A program made the translations under genes and the position numbers. A DNA stretch of 64,000 nt, from NCBI RefSeq assembly GCF_000422765.1, contig NZ_AUGR01000002.1, positions 310,001 to 374,000 on the forward strand, read 5' to 3'. The DNA is from Neptunomonas japonica DSM 18939. GTDB lineage: Bacteria; Pseudomonadota; Gammaproteobacteria; Pseudomonadales; Balneatricaceae. Of this stretch, positions 16,345-26,033 are shown piece by piece. Below the pieces are notes generated by a model. The model did no database searches, had not been told where the DNA came from, and saw only the letters and a list, made by a program, of their open reading frames with translations. The stretch's first letter is position 1. The number at the start of each line of letters is the position of its first letter.

Positions 16345-17460
16345 ATGAAGACATCAAGCCCTTACCCTCTTGCAGTATTAAGTACCACACCCGAACCGGT
16401 GGCGGTGCTTTCGCTCGACCTAAACTCAGATGATAACGGCTGGCAGCAGCTTTTACCCGCGGGCAAGTTTCGTGCTGTCGATGGTCGCCCGTTTGATGTG
16501 CCAGGTAATCACTGGTTTATCGATGCGGAGGTGGCTAACCAGCTGATCATGCTGGCTAATGAACGTCTGAATGATCTCGTCATTGACTACGAACACCAAA
16601 CTCTAAAAGCTGAAGAGAACGGTCTGCCAGCACCCGCTGCTGGTTGGTTTAAAACAATGGAATGGCGCGAAGGTTCCGGTTTATGGATTAAACCTCAGTG
16701 GACGCCTCGCGCTACCGACTTCATTAAAAACGGCGAGTACAAATACCTGTCCGCTGTTTTCCCTTACGACGCTACCACCGGATGCCCATTGCGGCTGCAT
16801 TCGGCTGCGCTGGTAAACCGCCCTGGCATTGATGGCATGCAAGCCGTTGAAGCGTTGGCGGCGCTTTCTCTTTCTAACCCCACTCTTGACCCTAATAAAA
16901 CGGAGCATTCTATGGATGAGCTATTAAAAGCAATGCTGGCACAGCTTGGCATTGTTGTTGAAGACGGCAAAGCACCCGATAACGCTGCTGTATTGGCTGC
17001 ACTCAGTGAGCTGCAAACCAAAGCAGGCTCAGCTGAGACGCTAGCCACCGAAGTGGTCGCCCTTAAAGCGGGCAACACGCTTCCGATTGTAGATCCAGCC
17101 AAGTATGTACCGGTTGAAGCTGTACATCAGTTACATGCTCAGATTGCGGTGCTATCGGCTGAAGGGGCTTCCACGCAGCTGGATCAGGTTATCGATAAAG
17201 CCAAACAAGAAGGCCGACTCGTTCCAGCGATGGAAGCCTGGGCGCGTGATCTGGGTAAGCAAGATCTGGCAGCCCTGCAATCCTTCCTGGATAAGTCACA
17301 ACCCATTGCAGCATTAGCGGCCATGCAGACTAATGGCAAAAAGCCGGATGCAGATAACACCGACCCACTGGCCACCCTCAGCGCAGATGAAAAATCCATG
17401 TGCTTAGCCATGGGTATCCCTGAAGAAGACTTCCTCAAAACCAAGAAAGGTGATGCGTAA
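16345..17460 (+). CDS. phage prohead protease and scaffold (Mu gpI-like)
   Basis: 371 residues. The N-terminal half (to about 185) is the Mu I protease: DYEHQTLKAEENGLPAPAAGW carries the family's conserved His, followed by KYLSAVFPYD. The C-terminal half is an acidic, helical scaffold like Mu Z. The protease cuts the scaffold and itself during head maturation. The start has no strong ribosome site and sits directly after the hairpin of late promoter 2, so it may be leaderless or structure-controlled. Confidence 0.88.
   Translation: MKTSSPYPLAVLSTTPEPVAVLSLDLNSDDNGWQQLLPAGKFRAVDGRPFDVPGNHWFIDAEVANQLIMLANERLNDLVIDYEHQTLKAEENGLPAPAAGWFKTMEWREGSGLWIKPQWTPRATDFIKNGEYKYLSAVFPYDATTGCPLRLHSAALVNRPGIDGMQAVEALAALSLSNPTLDPNKTEHSMDELLKAMLAQLGIVVEDGKAPDNAAVLAALSELQTKAGSAETLATEVVALKAGNTLPIVDPAKYVPVEAVHQLHAQIAVLSAEGASTQLDQVIDKAKQEGRLVPAMEAWARDLGKQDLAALQSFLDKSQPIAALAAMQTNGKKPDADNTDPLATLSADEKSMCLAMGIPEEDFLKTKKGDA
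16912..17460 (+). CDS. internal scaffold protein start (Mu gpZ-like), same frame as protease
   Basis: An in-frame ATG at 16912 lies 6 bases after CGGAG (16901-16905), exactly where the protease domain ends and the acidic helical scaffold begins. Starting here gives 182 residues (MDELLKAMLAQLGI...). In Mu, scaffold Z is made from an internal start in gene I, and this copy keeps that design. Use of the start is inferred from the ribosome site and the domain boundary. Confidence 0.65.
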   Translation: MDELLKAMLAQLGIVVEDGKAPDNAAVLAALSELQTKAGSAETLATEVVALKAGNTLPIVDPAKYVPVEAVHQLHAQIAVLSAEGASTQLDQVIDKAKQEGRLVPAMEAWARDLGKQDLAALQSFLDKSQPIAALAAMQTNGKKPDADNTDPLATLSADEKSMCLAMGIPEEDFLKTKKGDA

Positions 17461-17855
17461 TGTCAGCTCTCACTACTAACCGTAACACCCTGCGCCGTGC
17501 CCAAGGCTCACACGTTGATCCCGTAGCCGCCGGTGCAGTGATTCATTCCGGTGCCTTGATTGTGCTTAACGCAACGAGCTTTGCTCAACCGGCCACGGCA
17601 GCCGTTGGCTTACGTATTCGCGGTGTGGCTGAACATGCCTGCAACAACGTGGCGGGGGCTGATGGGGCTGGCTCTATTGTCACCAAAGTGGGTGCGCACT
17701 TCTTGGCTAATGCCGGTGATATCGACCGTTCACACATTGGTTCCACTGCCTATATCTCAGATGACCAAACCGTGACAGCCGTCAGTACCGGTAGCTCTGC
17801 TGTCGGGCGTATTGAAGATGTGGAATCTGGCGGCGTGTGGGTCTTTATCAGCTAA
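17460..17855 (+). CDS. head decoration-type protein (gp33 position)
   Basis: 131 residues, Ala/Gly/Val-rich with a regular beta pattern (SAVGRIEDVESGGVWVFI at the end). The ATG overlaps the protease stop. Small beta-rich proteins at this place, between protease and major capsid, are capsid decoration proteins in many phages. The assignment rests on position and composition; no clear signature motif was found. Confidence 0.65.
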   Translation: MSALTTNRNTLRRAQGSHVDPVAAGAVIHSGALIVLNATSFAQPATAAVGLRIRGVAEHACNNVAGADGAGSIVTKVGAHFLANAGDIDRSHIGSTAYISDDQTVTAVSTGSSAVGRIEDVESGGVWVFIS

Positions 17856-17904
17856 TTGATAACGCTCGATAGCGCCCCCTTTACTTAATTTTTTGGAGAG
17901 ACAC

Positions 17905-18798
17905 ATGGATATCAATGCCACTAATCTGAGCATCCTAAATACCGCTGTTAAAACAGCCTTTAACAATGCGTTTGCCGGTGCGCAATCACAATACCAGCGT
18001 GTAGCAACGGTGATCCCATCAACCGGTGCAGCCAACACCTATGCATGGTTGGGGAACTCCAGTCAGATCAAAGAGTGGTTGGGCGAACGTGCGATTAACC
18101 GCTTAAAAGATCACGATTTCACCATCAAAAACCGCAAGTTTGAAAAGACCGAAGCGATTCCACGTGATGTGATCGAAGATGATCAGTTTGGTGTCTATAC
18201 CCCGCTGTTTGCACAGATGGGCCAAGATGCCGCCGAGTTCCCAGATCTGATGATCTTCGCGCTACTAAAAGACGGATTCTCTACGCCGTGCTACGACAAG
18301 CAGAACTTCTTTGATACCGATCACCCTGTGGGTAACGGTGCCGATGTGGCGTCCGTTTCCAACATGCAAGCCGGTGCAGGTGATGGTTGGTACCTGCTCT
18401 GCACTAAACGGGCGATTAAGCCACTGATCTGGCAAACCCGCCGCCCCTTTAATCTGGTGATGAAAAAAGACGCTAACACCTCAGATCACGTCTTCATGAC
18501 AGATGAGTACTTATGGGGTACGGATGCTCGTTGTAACACCGGCTTTGGCTTATGGCAGTTAGCGTTTGGTTCTAAAGCAGACCTGAACGAAGAGAACTTT
18601 AATGCCGCACGCATAGCGATGACCAAGCAAAAGAACGATGCCGGTTCACCTCTGGGTGTTATTCCCGACCTGATGGTAGTTGGCCCAGACAATATGTCGA
18701 AGGCTGAAACCCTACTTGAAGCCCTGAACAAAGCCGGTGGTGAAAGCAATACCAGCTACAAGAAAGTTGAGCTGCTTGTTTGCCCGTGGTTGGCATAA
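17905..18798 (+). CDS. major head (capsid) protein, Mu gpT-like
   Basis: 297 residues from ATG 17905 (TTGGAGAG ribosome site at 17893-17900). It matches the Mu gpT family: YAWLGNSSQIKEWLGERA near 47, DDQFGVYTPLFAQMG near 95, and NFFDTDHPVG near 138. It forms the HK97-fold icosahedral shell. Just past the stop codon lies a strong hairpin. Confidence 0.93.
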   Translation: MDINATNLSILNTAVKTAFNNAFAGAQSQYQRVATVIPSTGAANTYAWLGNSSQIKEWLGERAINRLKDHDFTIKNRKFEKTEAIPRDVIEDDQFGVYTPLFAQMGQDAAEFPDLMIFALLKDGFSTPCYDKQNFFDTDHPVGNGADVASVSNMQAGAGDGWYLLCTKRAIKPLIWQTRRPFNLVMKKDANTSDHVFMTDEYLWGTDARCNTGFGLWQLAFGSKADLNEENFNAARIAMTKQKNDAGSPLGVIPDLMVVGPDNMSKAETLLEALNKAGGESNTSYKKVELLVCPWLA

Positions 18799-18828
18799 GC
18801 CCCGCACCCTTTATGTAGGTGGGGCTTA
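18796..18828 (+). other. hairpin spanning the capsid gene stop codon
   Basis: TAAGCCCC (18796-18803) and GGGGCTTA (18821-18828) form an 8-bp stem that includes the stop codon; extra pairing CACC with GGTG is possible in another register. No T-run follows. Such structures often protect or define the end of highly expressed capsid mRNA. Confidence 0.5.
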
Positions 18829-18862
18829 GCCCTGCCTCCTGTTACTCAGGAGAGATAATGAA

Positions 18863-19243
18863 ATGCCTAAGAATACTCATGCTACTCATATCCGTATTAC
18901 CGCCGCCGTTGAAGGTTTCCGCCGTGCAGGCATCGCCCATTCAACTGAGCCCACTATCTATGCCGTGGATGATTTCAGTGAAGAACAGCTGGAGCAACTT
19001 CACAAAGAACCGCGCCTGGTCGTTGAGTTTGTCGAAGCCCCTGAAGCAGATCAGGCAGACAACGAGGAAGGGGCCGTGGGGCCGGACGGTGTGGGTGCAG
19101 CGCTAAAAGATATGACCGTGCCGCAGCTCAAAGAGATTGCCGCTGCCGGTGAAATTGTTGGTTTTGCCAGCATGAACAAAGCCGCGTTGATTCAAGCGAT
19201 TGAAGACGCTCGCGCCGCTCAAATCGCACAGGCAGAGGCGTAA
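18863..19243 (+). CDS. Mu gp35-like protein (HI1506 type)
   Basis: 126 residues from ATG 18863. The first half is a small folded unit (ITAAVEGFRRAGIAHSTEP); an acidic linker follows; the last 45 residues (MTVPQLKEIAAAGEIVGFASMNKAALIQAIE) resemble a SAP/Rho-N-like helix-extended-helix unit. This is the layout of FluMu gp35/HI1506 proteins next to the capsid gene. Role unknown. Confidence 0.75.
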   Translation: MPKNTHATHIRITAAVEGFRRAGIAHSTEPTIYAVDDFSEEQLEQLHKEPRLVVEFVEAPEADQADNEEGAVGPDGVGAALKDMTVPQLKEIAAAGEIVGFASMNKAALIQAIEDARAAQIAQAEA

Positions 19244-19245
19244 CC

Positions 19246-19668
19246 ATGTACGCCGTTAAAGCCGATATGACCACGCGCTTTGGTGAGGAGGAGTTGATCC
19301 TCCTTACCGACCACGATGCCGACGCGGGTGTGATTAATGATGCCGTGTTGGATCAAGCCTTGGCTGATGCCAGTGCCGAGATCGATGGTTATTTAGGCGG
19401 GCGTTATACCTTGCCCTTACCAACGATACCGGCAGTACTTACACGCATTAGCTGTGATATTGCCCGTTATCTGCTGCATGACGAACACGCCCCGGAGCGC
19501 ATTGAAAAACGCTACGACGGTGCAGTGAGTTTCTTAACTAAATTGGGTAACGGCTCAATTAGTTTAGGTATGCCCGACGAAGGTGCCGCCAGCCCTAGCA
19601 ATAACACAGCACAAATCAGCAGTGCTGGCAGTGTGTTTGGTCGCCAGAACAGCCAGGACTTTATCTGA
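19246..19668 (+). CDS. DUF1320 head-tail connector protein (Mu gp36-like)
   Basis: 140 residues of the DUF1320/gp36 family: an N-terminal segment MTTRFGEEELILLTD, then ASAEIDGYLGGRYTLPLP near 46, and RISCDIARYLLHDE. It is likely a head-completion or neck adaptor protein joining portal and tail. One-base overlap with the next gene. Confidence 0.85.
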   Translation: MYAVKADMTTRFGEEELILLTDHDADAGVINDAVLDQALADASAEIDGYLGGRYTLPLPTIPAVLTRISCDIARYLLHDEHAPERIEKRYDGAVSFLTKLGNGSISLGMPDEGAASPSNNTAQISSAGSVFGRQNSQDFI

Positions 19669-20078
19669 TGCTTGATCTGCAGGAGGACTATTTAGCCGCT
19701 GAAGGCCACTTAGTCGAAAAGCTCGGATCAATCGAGGGTATCCGCAAAGTGTACTGCTCCTGTGATCTAGCAGAAATGAAAGAAGAAGCTCAAAACACGC
19801 CCGCACTACATGTGATCTACAACGGCGACACTGTGACAAATAATGCGCAAGGAGGCGTGTTATCTCATCCGAAACAAACATGGGTGATTGTGCTCGCTGT
19901 CAACCTGCGCAAAAAAGGCGAAGCCGGTGTGCTGCTAGCTAAAGTGCTTAAGCATATGGCTGGAGCGCATGGGCCGTTAGGCAGTTTTAAGCGAGTAAAC
20001 GCCAGCCGTCCCAGCTTTACCCGAGGCTTTGGTTATTACCCTATGGCCTATGAAATTACTTTCCGCGTTAAACGTTAA
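19668..20078 (+). CDS. Mu gp37-like protein (DUF1834), likely tail terminator
   Basis: 136 residues in the position and size of Mu gp37/DUF1834 proteins. It reads as an alpha/beta fold (ALHVIYNGDTV, TWVIVLAVNLRK, YYPMAYEITFRVKR), consistent with a tail-terminator or head-tail joining protein. It is the last Mu-like gene before the siphovirus-type tail block. Confidence 0.75.
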   Translation: MLDLQEDYLAAEGHLVEKLGSIEGIRKVYCSCDLAEMKEEAQNTPALHVIYNGDTVTNNAQGGVLSHPKQTWVIVLAVNLRKKGEAGVLLAKVLKHMAGAHGPLGSFKRVNASRPSFTRGFGYYPMAYEITFRVKR

Positions 20079-20102
20079 TTTAATAATCAACAGGAGAACG
20101 CC

Positions 20103-20855
20103 ATGAGCGGACTACTCTTAGCAGGCGATGTATACATCGACCGGTACGACGATAACGGCTTATCAACCGGTTTGGTTGGCCCACTTAACGCGACCCAGCT
20201 GCAGATCAATACCCCGTCTGAATCAAAAGACCGACCCTCCAAACGTAAAGGCAGCTATGGGCAAGCGCTGGATAGCGTCACGCTGGCGCAGGCTACTGAA
20301 GTGACGATCGTCTTTGATGATCAACCCACAGAAATGTTGGCGATGGCCATGATGGGTGACTTTGAAGAACAAAACCAAAGTGCCGGTACTGCTACCGAAA
20401 CACTGATCACATTACCAAAGAGTAACCGCTGGGCAGCTCTGGTACACCGCAACCTTACCAATGCGGGTGTAGTTGCACTGCTAGCCGCCGATGACAGCCC
20501 CATTGCTGATACCGGTTATGAAATCAATTACGCCGATGGCCTGATCCGCACTGTGCCAGGCGGCGCACTGGATACCGGCACGCCCACACCCATTAAGCTG
20601 ACGTATACCTTTATGGCGGTGAATAAAACCGTTATCAAGGGTGGCATTAAACCCACGATTAAGGCGCGCATCCTGCTCAAAGGTGTGAACCTGGCTAACT
20701 CCAAAGGGGTTGAGTGCGACATTCTGGAAGCGTCGCTGGCCCCCACGCAAGCGGTGGACCTGCTCGCTTCTGAGTACGTCAGCACCACGCTAGCCGGTAA
20801 AGTCATTTTACGTGATGGCGAAACCGCCGCGTTTTATCTAACGCAGGATAAATAA
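20103..20855 (+). CDS. siphovirus-type major tail tube protein
   Basis: 250 residues, rich in beta strands with the pattern LLAGDVYIDRYDDNG at the start and VILRDGETAAFYL at the end. In contractile Mu this place holds the much longer sheath protein plus a small tube protein; here only a single mid-size tube protein occurs, directly followed by the tape measure. That indicates a non-contractile tail. Confidence 0.8.
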   Translation: MSGLLLAGDVYIDRYDDNGLSTGLVGPLNATQLQINTPSESKDRPSKRKGSYGQALDSVTLAQATEVTIVFDDQPTEMLAMAMMGDFEEQNQSAGTATETLITLPKSNRWAALVHRNLTNAGVVALLAADDSPIADTGYEINYADGLIRTVPGGALDTGTPTPIKLTYTFMAVNKTVIKGGIKPTIKARILLKGVNLANSKGVECDILEASLAPTQAVDLLASEYVSTTLAGKVILRDGETAAFYLTQDK

Positions 20856-20860
20856 GCATC

Positions 20861-23545
20861 ATGGCTCTGCGCGAAACCGCACTTAGCATTCTAATCAGAG
20901 CTCGTGACCTAGCCAGCGCGCCGTTGGCTAGGTTTCGGCGCGAGGTTGAAAGCACCGATAACAGTAGTCATCAAGCGACAGCCTCAGTTGATGAGCTTGG
21001 TGACGCGCTCAGTAATAGTGCTCAGGAGGCGAGTCTATTTTCACAAGGGCTTTCTTTTGTTAGCGCTCGTCTGGGTGGTTTGCTGGCCGGTGCAGCGGCA
21101 TTAGTGGGCTTTGGCGGTGCATTACAAAGCAGCCGTGAGTTTGAGGCGCAGCTCTCTAAAGTCAACGCGGTTGCTGGTGCATCTACTGAGGAATTTTCTC
21201 AACTTAAAGCCGCCGCCGAAGAAGCGGGCAGCACAACACGTTATACCGCAACACAAGCAGCCGAAGGGCTGGAGATTTTAGCCAGGGCCGGTGTGGGCGT
21301 TAACGATTCTATTTCATTACTACCTACCTTGCTAAACGTTGCCACCGCCGAGCAACTTGGCTTGGCAGAAGCTGCCAGCTTAGTGACTGATACCCTCTCA
21401 ATCATGGGGCTGGCCATTGATAAAGGGGCAAGCTCTGCCGATATCCTGGCAAAAGGTGCATCGCTTTCTAACACCACCATGCAGCAGCTCGGCCAAGCGA
21501 TCAGTTACACGGGCCAGTATGCTAAAGAATCTGACTTTGATCTGGCGAAATTAGTTGCCACATTAGATGTGCTGGCTTCTAACGGTTTACGTGGTGAGCG
21601 TGCCGGTACCGGTTTACGCTCTATTTTGGCGCAGTTATCTGATCCCGCGACGAAAGCGGCTAAGGCTGTTTCTGGTTTGGGTATCGATGTAAAAGACTTT
21701 GATGCCGTGATCGAGGGCTTAAAAAGCCCAGCAGCAGAAGCGCAAGCCGCCATCAATGCGTTTGGTATTGAAGCAGGTCCAACCCTGCGCGCATTGATCG
21801 CAGAAGGCACAGAAGGAATTGATACGTTTAAGGCCGCTTTGCAAGGCTCAGAAGGTGCCGTCAAGCAGATGGCCGACACGGTTAGTAATAACCTTGATGG
21901 TGCCATGGTGGGTTTTGATAGCCGACTAGACTCAATAAAACGTAAGTTAACAGACCCATTATTAAAGCCGTTAGCGCGTGATTTAAAAGACTTTACCCAG
22001 AGTCTAAGCGAGCTTTCTCCTGCGTTTGCCACCTTTGGTAATGGCGTTACCTTTATCTATGATCGAGTATCAGGGGTCGTTAAGTTCTTTGGTAACTCCT
22101 TTGCGCTAGCGTTGGAAAGTGCCGCTGCTGTCGGTGCCACTATTCCTATCGTATTGGCTGAGATAGAGCTGGCTGTGGATAAGCTGCTCAATAAAGCAGG
22201 CTTGGTCGAAGATGCCACCGTCAAGCGTTTAGAGATTCAAGTAGGCGCGTTAAAAGCAGCACGTAATGCGTTAGTAAAAGAAGCGGTAGAAGATGCGAAC
22301 GATGCTGAAAATGCCATTAAGCAACTATTTGGTGCGTTAGATCAGGCCGGTGATAAAAGCACAACCGTTACCAGCAAAGCAGCCGAAGGCATCAAAGGTA
22401 TTGGTGATGCCGCTGATGAGGCGAGCCCTAAAGTAAATAGTTTTTCTGATGCGGCTAAGGCGGCGAAAGCTGCTTTTAATCAGATGACTCAGTCTGATGT
22501 TAAAAAGTACATTAAGACACTGGCAAGCGGTATCGAAGACCTGGATGAAAAGTTCAAAAAGGGTACGCTCACGGTTGAGCAATACACGTTGTCAAAAGAA
22601 CATCTATCCAAAGAGCTGGCTAAATCTAAAAAGCTGATCAACGAAGAAACTGAGGCCGCTAATAAGAATAACCAGGCGATAGAGAAACGCACCACTGCTG
22701 TTGAAGACAACACCGACGCCACCGATAAAAACACCGAGTCAGTGCGCGCCAATCGTGGTGCCGCGCTAACCCTTGCAGGCCAAACCGGTGCAGCCTGGGA
22801 TGCGGCCAGTGAACAGATGGGCGCAGCCTATGACCGGTTAACCGATGGCATGGCGAATGCCGTGAGTAAGTTTGGTAGCCTCCCACGTGCGGCGTTCTCC
22901 TATGTTAAGGATTTTGCGAACGCTTATTGGGATGCTGAAAAAGCCGCTGTGCGTTTGCAAAAGTCGTATGATCAACAACAAGCCTCACTGGAGCAACATC
23001 TCACTAGCCTGACCGAAGCCGATACCGTCACTGAGGCCATGGTGGCCAATGCCGAACGCGCTGTTAATTCCTATGATTTATTGGGTGAACAGCAGCTCAG
23101 CCCGCTACGCAATGCGATTTCAGCGATTAAGTCAGATATGGATAGCCTAACCGGTTCGTTAGAAAGCACGGTATCGGGCCTGCAAGATGAGCTGGATCGC
23201 CTCAATGGTGATGCTGTTGCCATTGAAGACCGCGCATACAAAAAGAAACGTGACGCCCTGGAAGAACAAGCCGACCTAGCGGCTAAACAAAACAATAGCG
23301 ATGCCAGCAGTGAAGCCCGTGAGGCGTTACGCCTGTTAGAAAAGACCTATCAGATCAAACGCAGCCAGGCACAAGAACAACAAGCACAGAGCCAGCAAGC
23401 ACCTAGCGGGCAAGGACTGCCCAGCAAAACAGTACGCGTTGAGTTTCAAAACGCTACCGGCGGCAGCTATAGCGGTGACTTTGATAATGACGGTGCGGCG
23501 CAACTTTTGGCACAACTTGAAGGCGCGAGGTTTGTATCCTCATGA
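20861..23545 (+). CDS. tail tape measure protein (TP901 type)
   Basis: 894 residues. Residues about 85-330 are the TP901 core (FEAQLSKVNAVAGASTEEF, TTRYTATQAAEGLEILARAG). A hydrophobic stretch lies near 405-440, and long coiled coils occupy about 590-850. The protein sets the tail length and is ejected with DNA. It begins 5 bases after the tube gene, so the pair of tail-assembly chaperones with a programmed frameshift usually found in this gap is absent. Confidence 0.9.
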   Translation: MALRETALSILIRARDLASAPLARFRREVESTDNSSHQATASVDELGDALSNSAQEASLFSQGLSFVSARLGGLLAGAAALVGFGGALQSSREFEAQLSKVNAVAGASTEEFSQLKAAAEEAGSTTRYTATQAAEGLEILARAGVGVNDSISLLPTLLNVATAEQLGLAEAASLVTDTLSIMGLAIDKGASSADILAKGASLSNTTMQQLGQAISYTGQYAKESDFDLAKLVATLDVLASNGLRGERAGTGLRSILAQLSDPATKAAKAVSGLGIDVKDFDAVIEGLKSPAAEAQAAINAFGIEAGPTLRALIAEGTEGIDTFKAALQGSEGAVKQMADTVSNNLDGAMVGFDSRLDSIKRKLTDPLLKPLARDLKDFTQSLSELSPAFATFGNGVTFIYDRVSGVVKFFGNSFALALESAAAVGATIPIVLAEIELAVDKLLNKAGLVEDATVKRLEIQVGALKAARNALVKEAVEDANDAENAIKQLFGALDQAGDKSTTVTSKAAEGIKGIGDAADEASPKVNSFSDAAKAAKAAFNQMTQSDVKKYIKTLASGIEDLDEKFKKGTLTVEQYTLSKEHLSKELAKSKKLINEETEAANKNNQAIEKRTTAVEDNTDATDKNTESVRANRGAALTLAGQTGAAWDAASEQMGAAYDRLTDGMANAVSKFGSLPRAAFSYVKDFANAYWDAEKAAVRLQKSYDQQQASLEQHLTSLTEADTVTEAMVANAERAVNSYDLLGEQQLSPLRNAISAIKSDMDSLTGSLESTVSGLQDELDRLNGDAVAIEDRAYKKKRDALEEQADLAAKQNNSDASSEAREALRLLEKTYQIKRSQAQEQQAQSQQAPSGQGLPSKTVRVEFQNATGGSYSGDFDNDGAAQLLAQLEGARFVSS

Positions 23546-23901
23546 ACACCTTAGATGCGATTACCTTACCTGATGACCTGGTCTGGCCTGACGAGTTGGA
23601 ATGGTCGCCAGTAGAGCAAACCATCGACTACGCCACAGGCGGCTCGCTCATCATTCAAACCGGCGTAAAGCTGGCTGGACGGCCCATTAATTTGAGCGGT
23701 TTTATCACACGCAGCGTGCTGCTCAATCTGCGCACGCTGGCCGTTACACCGGCAGAACATACGCTCACCTTTAACGGCCAGGTCTACACCGTGCGCTTTC
23801 GTTATGCCGACGGCGCTATAGCTGCTCGCGAGCTGGTTGGCTATGCCGATCCAGACGCCAGCGACTACTACGAAACGACTTTACGCTTTATTGAGGTTTA
23901 A
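23542..23901 (+). CDS. small tail protein after tape measure
   Basis: 119 residues, ATGA overlap with the tape measure stop. A mostly beta protein (TGGSLIIQTGVKLAGRPINLSG, HTLTFNGQVYTVRFRYADGA) that looks like a distal-tail or tail-tip adaptor. Similar small proteins follow the tape measure in D3112/B3-type phages; I cannot assign a specific name. Confidence 0.65.
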   Translation: MNTLDAITLPDDLVWPDELEWSPVEQTIDYATGGSLIIQTGVKLAGRPINLSGFITRSVLLNLRTLAVTPAEHTLTFNGQVYTVRFRYADGAIAARELVGYADPDASDYYETTLRFIEV

Positions 23902-23904
23902 CCG

Positions 23905-26031
23905 ATGATCACCCGCGACGAGATCCGTTTATACAAAGCCCAGGACAACACCGACAATGATAACGGCGGCGGATCGATGACCGGTGTTGAAGTTGTCGAT
24001 GGTGAGATTAACAACCTCTTTCCTGATATATCACGCATCGATACCGTCAATGGCGATGTCTCTATGCGAAAGATGTTTTCTGCCGTTATCACTGAAAATA
24101 CCGATATCTACTACGGGGCACATTCGATAGTACGTAAGAATCCAGATGATGCCCGCGTCTCTGTTGTCCTGGCACACACCGATGATCCACACGATACGCG
24201 CATCCAGGCACAGCAGCGTGTTGAGTCCTATATGTCACTCTCGTATGAAGCCATTTTTTACCTGTACGGCAACCACATCCAAGGTATGAAGGCGCTCACA
24301 TTTTTATCACGCCCGGAGAATGATTCGCCAGAGATTGGCGAGGTGTACGTGCTAACCAATGGCACCCACACGCAATACGTGCGCGTGCAGGCTGTTGATG
24401 ATACTGAAGTGTTACTAAGTTTTTCTAGCGGCGGAAACTTCACAGATTACAAACGAAAGCTATCAATCGTCACCATTACACAAGCGTTAGAACATGACTT
24501 TGAAGGCTCTGCGTTTAGCCCTGCTGGCAATCTCTCCGATGTGCATACGTACCATACAGCAATCGCGAACGCGACCAAGTTCTATGGCACAAAGACCCTT
24601 GCTGAAGATTTCACGACGAGCCAAACGGGCTTGGTAGTCGATTCAATTCATCAACAACTGGTGCCATCAACGCTACAGCAAACACCCATGGTGAATAAGC
24701 CAGGCACGCCAGACCTTAACGTATTGATCACTGCAACAGACCTCAATACGGTGTCTAATGCATTACCGCACTATGCCAATAGAATACCCGTGCCTACTCA
24801 AAGCGTTTACTTTTCCGCAGGCAATAACTACGAAGATACGTTAAAAACAGGCATGCCCATCGAACCAGGTTCGCTGTCTTCAATATGGGGAAGTTCGGAT
24901 GATGGCTCCGGTGTTTTGACGGGTACATCTTATGGATTTACGGCGCGTGTAGATTATTTGGCGGGGATTATTTACTGCAAAACTACCACCACTGTCGGTA
25001 CATCATTATCGCTCTCTTTTAAACCAGCAGCGCTGATCACAGTGCCCGCTAAGTTCACCTCTTTCATCGACATTACCACGCTAAATAATAGCTTAGTGTT
25101 TGTTAAAAACATCTCACCGCCCCCTTCACCCGCCTCTCTACGTATTGATTATCGTAGCGGTGGTAAATGGTATCGCATTGATTCCTCTGGACTACGAACA
25201 CTCGGCAACGACTCAAGCATTGGAATTGGTGCGATTGCCTATAACGGCGATGGAACAGCGACCGTTTCCGTTACATTAGGTGCTGAGCCTGACGTAGGAT
25301 CAAAGGTTATTTATACCTGGGCGTCGGCATGGGGATATAAAAACCTGACAGGGATATACGAGGCTATTAGCCGCTTTGAAATACAGCTGCCTGCTGCTTC
25401 AGAGAACATAAACCGTATCTCTGTTTCGTTCGTCTACAGCAATAGTTACACCTTTGTTTGGAACGGTAGTCGCTTTATAAAAACAGCGGGCGGCACAGCA
25501 GAGCTGGATGCCACGTTTGATCCAGACACTAATAAAATATTGATTAACAAGTTTGTGCGTAACGGCATTGATATTGTCCCTGCGACTATCATTTACGACT
25601 ATGATGTTGATTCTGGTGCAGGGTCAGAATTCACCCCGCAAACCACGACAAACGTACCTGATGGCTCTGGCGTAGTAACCGTCACGCTAGGTGCTTCGGT
25701 GACCGGTGGTGATTTTTATATCAGCTACCCGTTGGTGATGGACTACTTCGGCGAGAGCACCACCTTTACGGTGATGGTTAACCAGGCGGGACAGATATTC
25801 TCACTGTCATTAAGCGGCGGGGAGCATGTCAGTTTACTGTCTGTCTTCAATACACAAACGCCAACCCTCACCAATTTCACCGTCAATGCAGGCGCAGGCA
25901 CCGTGGTGTTTCATCCTTCCGATGGCTTGTCTGGCCTTATTAAAACCTACAGCGTCACCACCCCTGTTTACACAGCCCCCGAATCCGTATCGCGCGACGG
26001 GAACAATAAACTCAATATTATGAGCGCTTAA
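23905..26031 (+). CDS. large tail tip structural protein
   Basis: 708 residues, acidic and Thr/Ser/Val-rich, with a repetitive beta pattern (SGVVTVTLGA and GTATVSVTLGA recur near 590 and 450). There is no enzymatic motif, signal or membrane segment. It fits one of the large tip or central-fibre proteins of transposable siphophages. It is read in step with the next gene (3-base gap), which shares style and composition. Confidence 0.65.
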   Translation: MITRDEIRLYKAQDNTDNDNGGGSMTGVEVVDGEINNLFPDISRIDTVNGDVSMRKMFSAVITENTDIYYGAHSIVRKNPDDARVSVVLAHTDDPHDTRIQAQQRVESYMSLSYEAIFYLYGNHIQGMKALTFLSRPENDSPEIGEVYVLTNGTHTQYVRVQAVDDTEVLLSFSSGGNFTDYKRKLSIVTITQALEHDFEGSAFSPAGNLSDVHTYHTAIANATKFYGTKTLAEDFTTSQTGLVVDSIHQQLVPSTLQQTPMVNKPGTPDLNVLITATDLNTVSNALPHYANRIPVPTQSVYFSAGNNYEDTLKTGMPIEPGSLSSIWGSSDDGSGVLTGTSYGFTARVDYLAGIIYCKTTTTVGTSLSLSFKPAALITVPAKFTSFIDITTLNNSLVFVKNISPPPSPASLRIDYRSGGKWYRIDSSGLRTLGNDSSIGIGAIAYNGDGTATVSVTLGAEPDVGSKVIYTWASAWGYKNLTGIYEAISRFEIQLPAASENINRISVSFVYSNSYTFVWNGSRFIKTAGGTAELDATFDPDTNKILINKFVRNGIDIVPATIIYDYDVDSGAGSEFTPQTTTNVPDGSGVVTVTLGASVTGGDFYISYPLVMDYFGESTTFTVMVNQAGQIFSLSLSGGEHVSLLSVFNTQTPTLTNFTVNAGAGTVVFHPSDGLSGLIKTYSVTTPVYTAPESVSRDGNNKLNIMSA

Positions 26032-26033
26032 TC

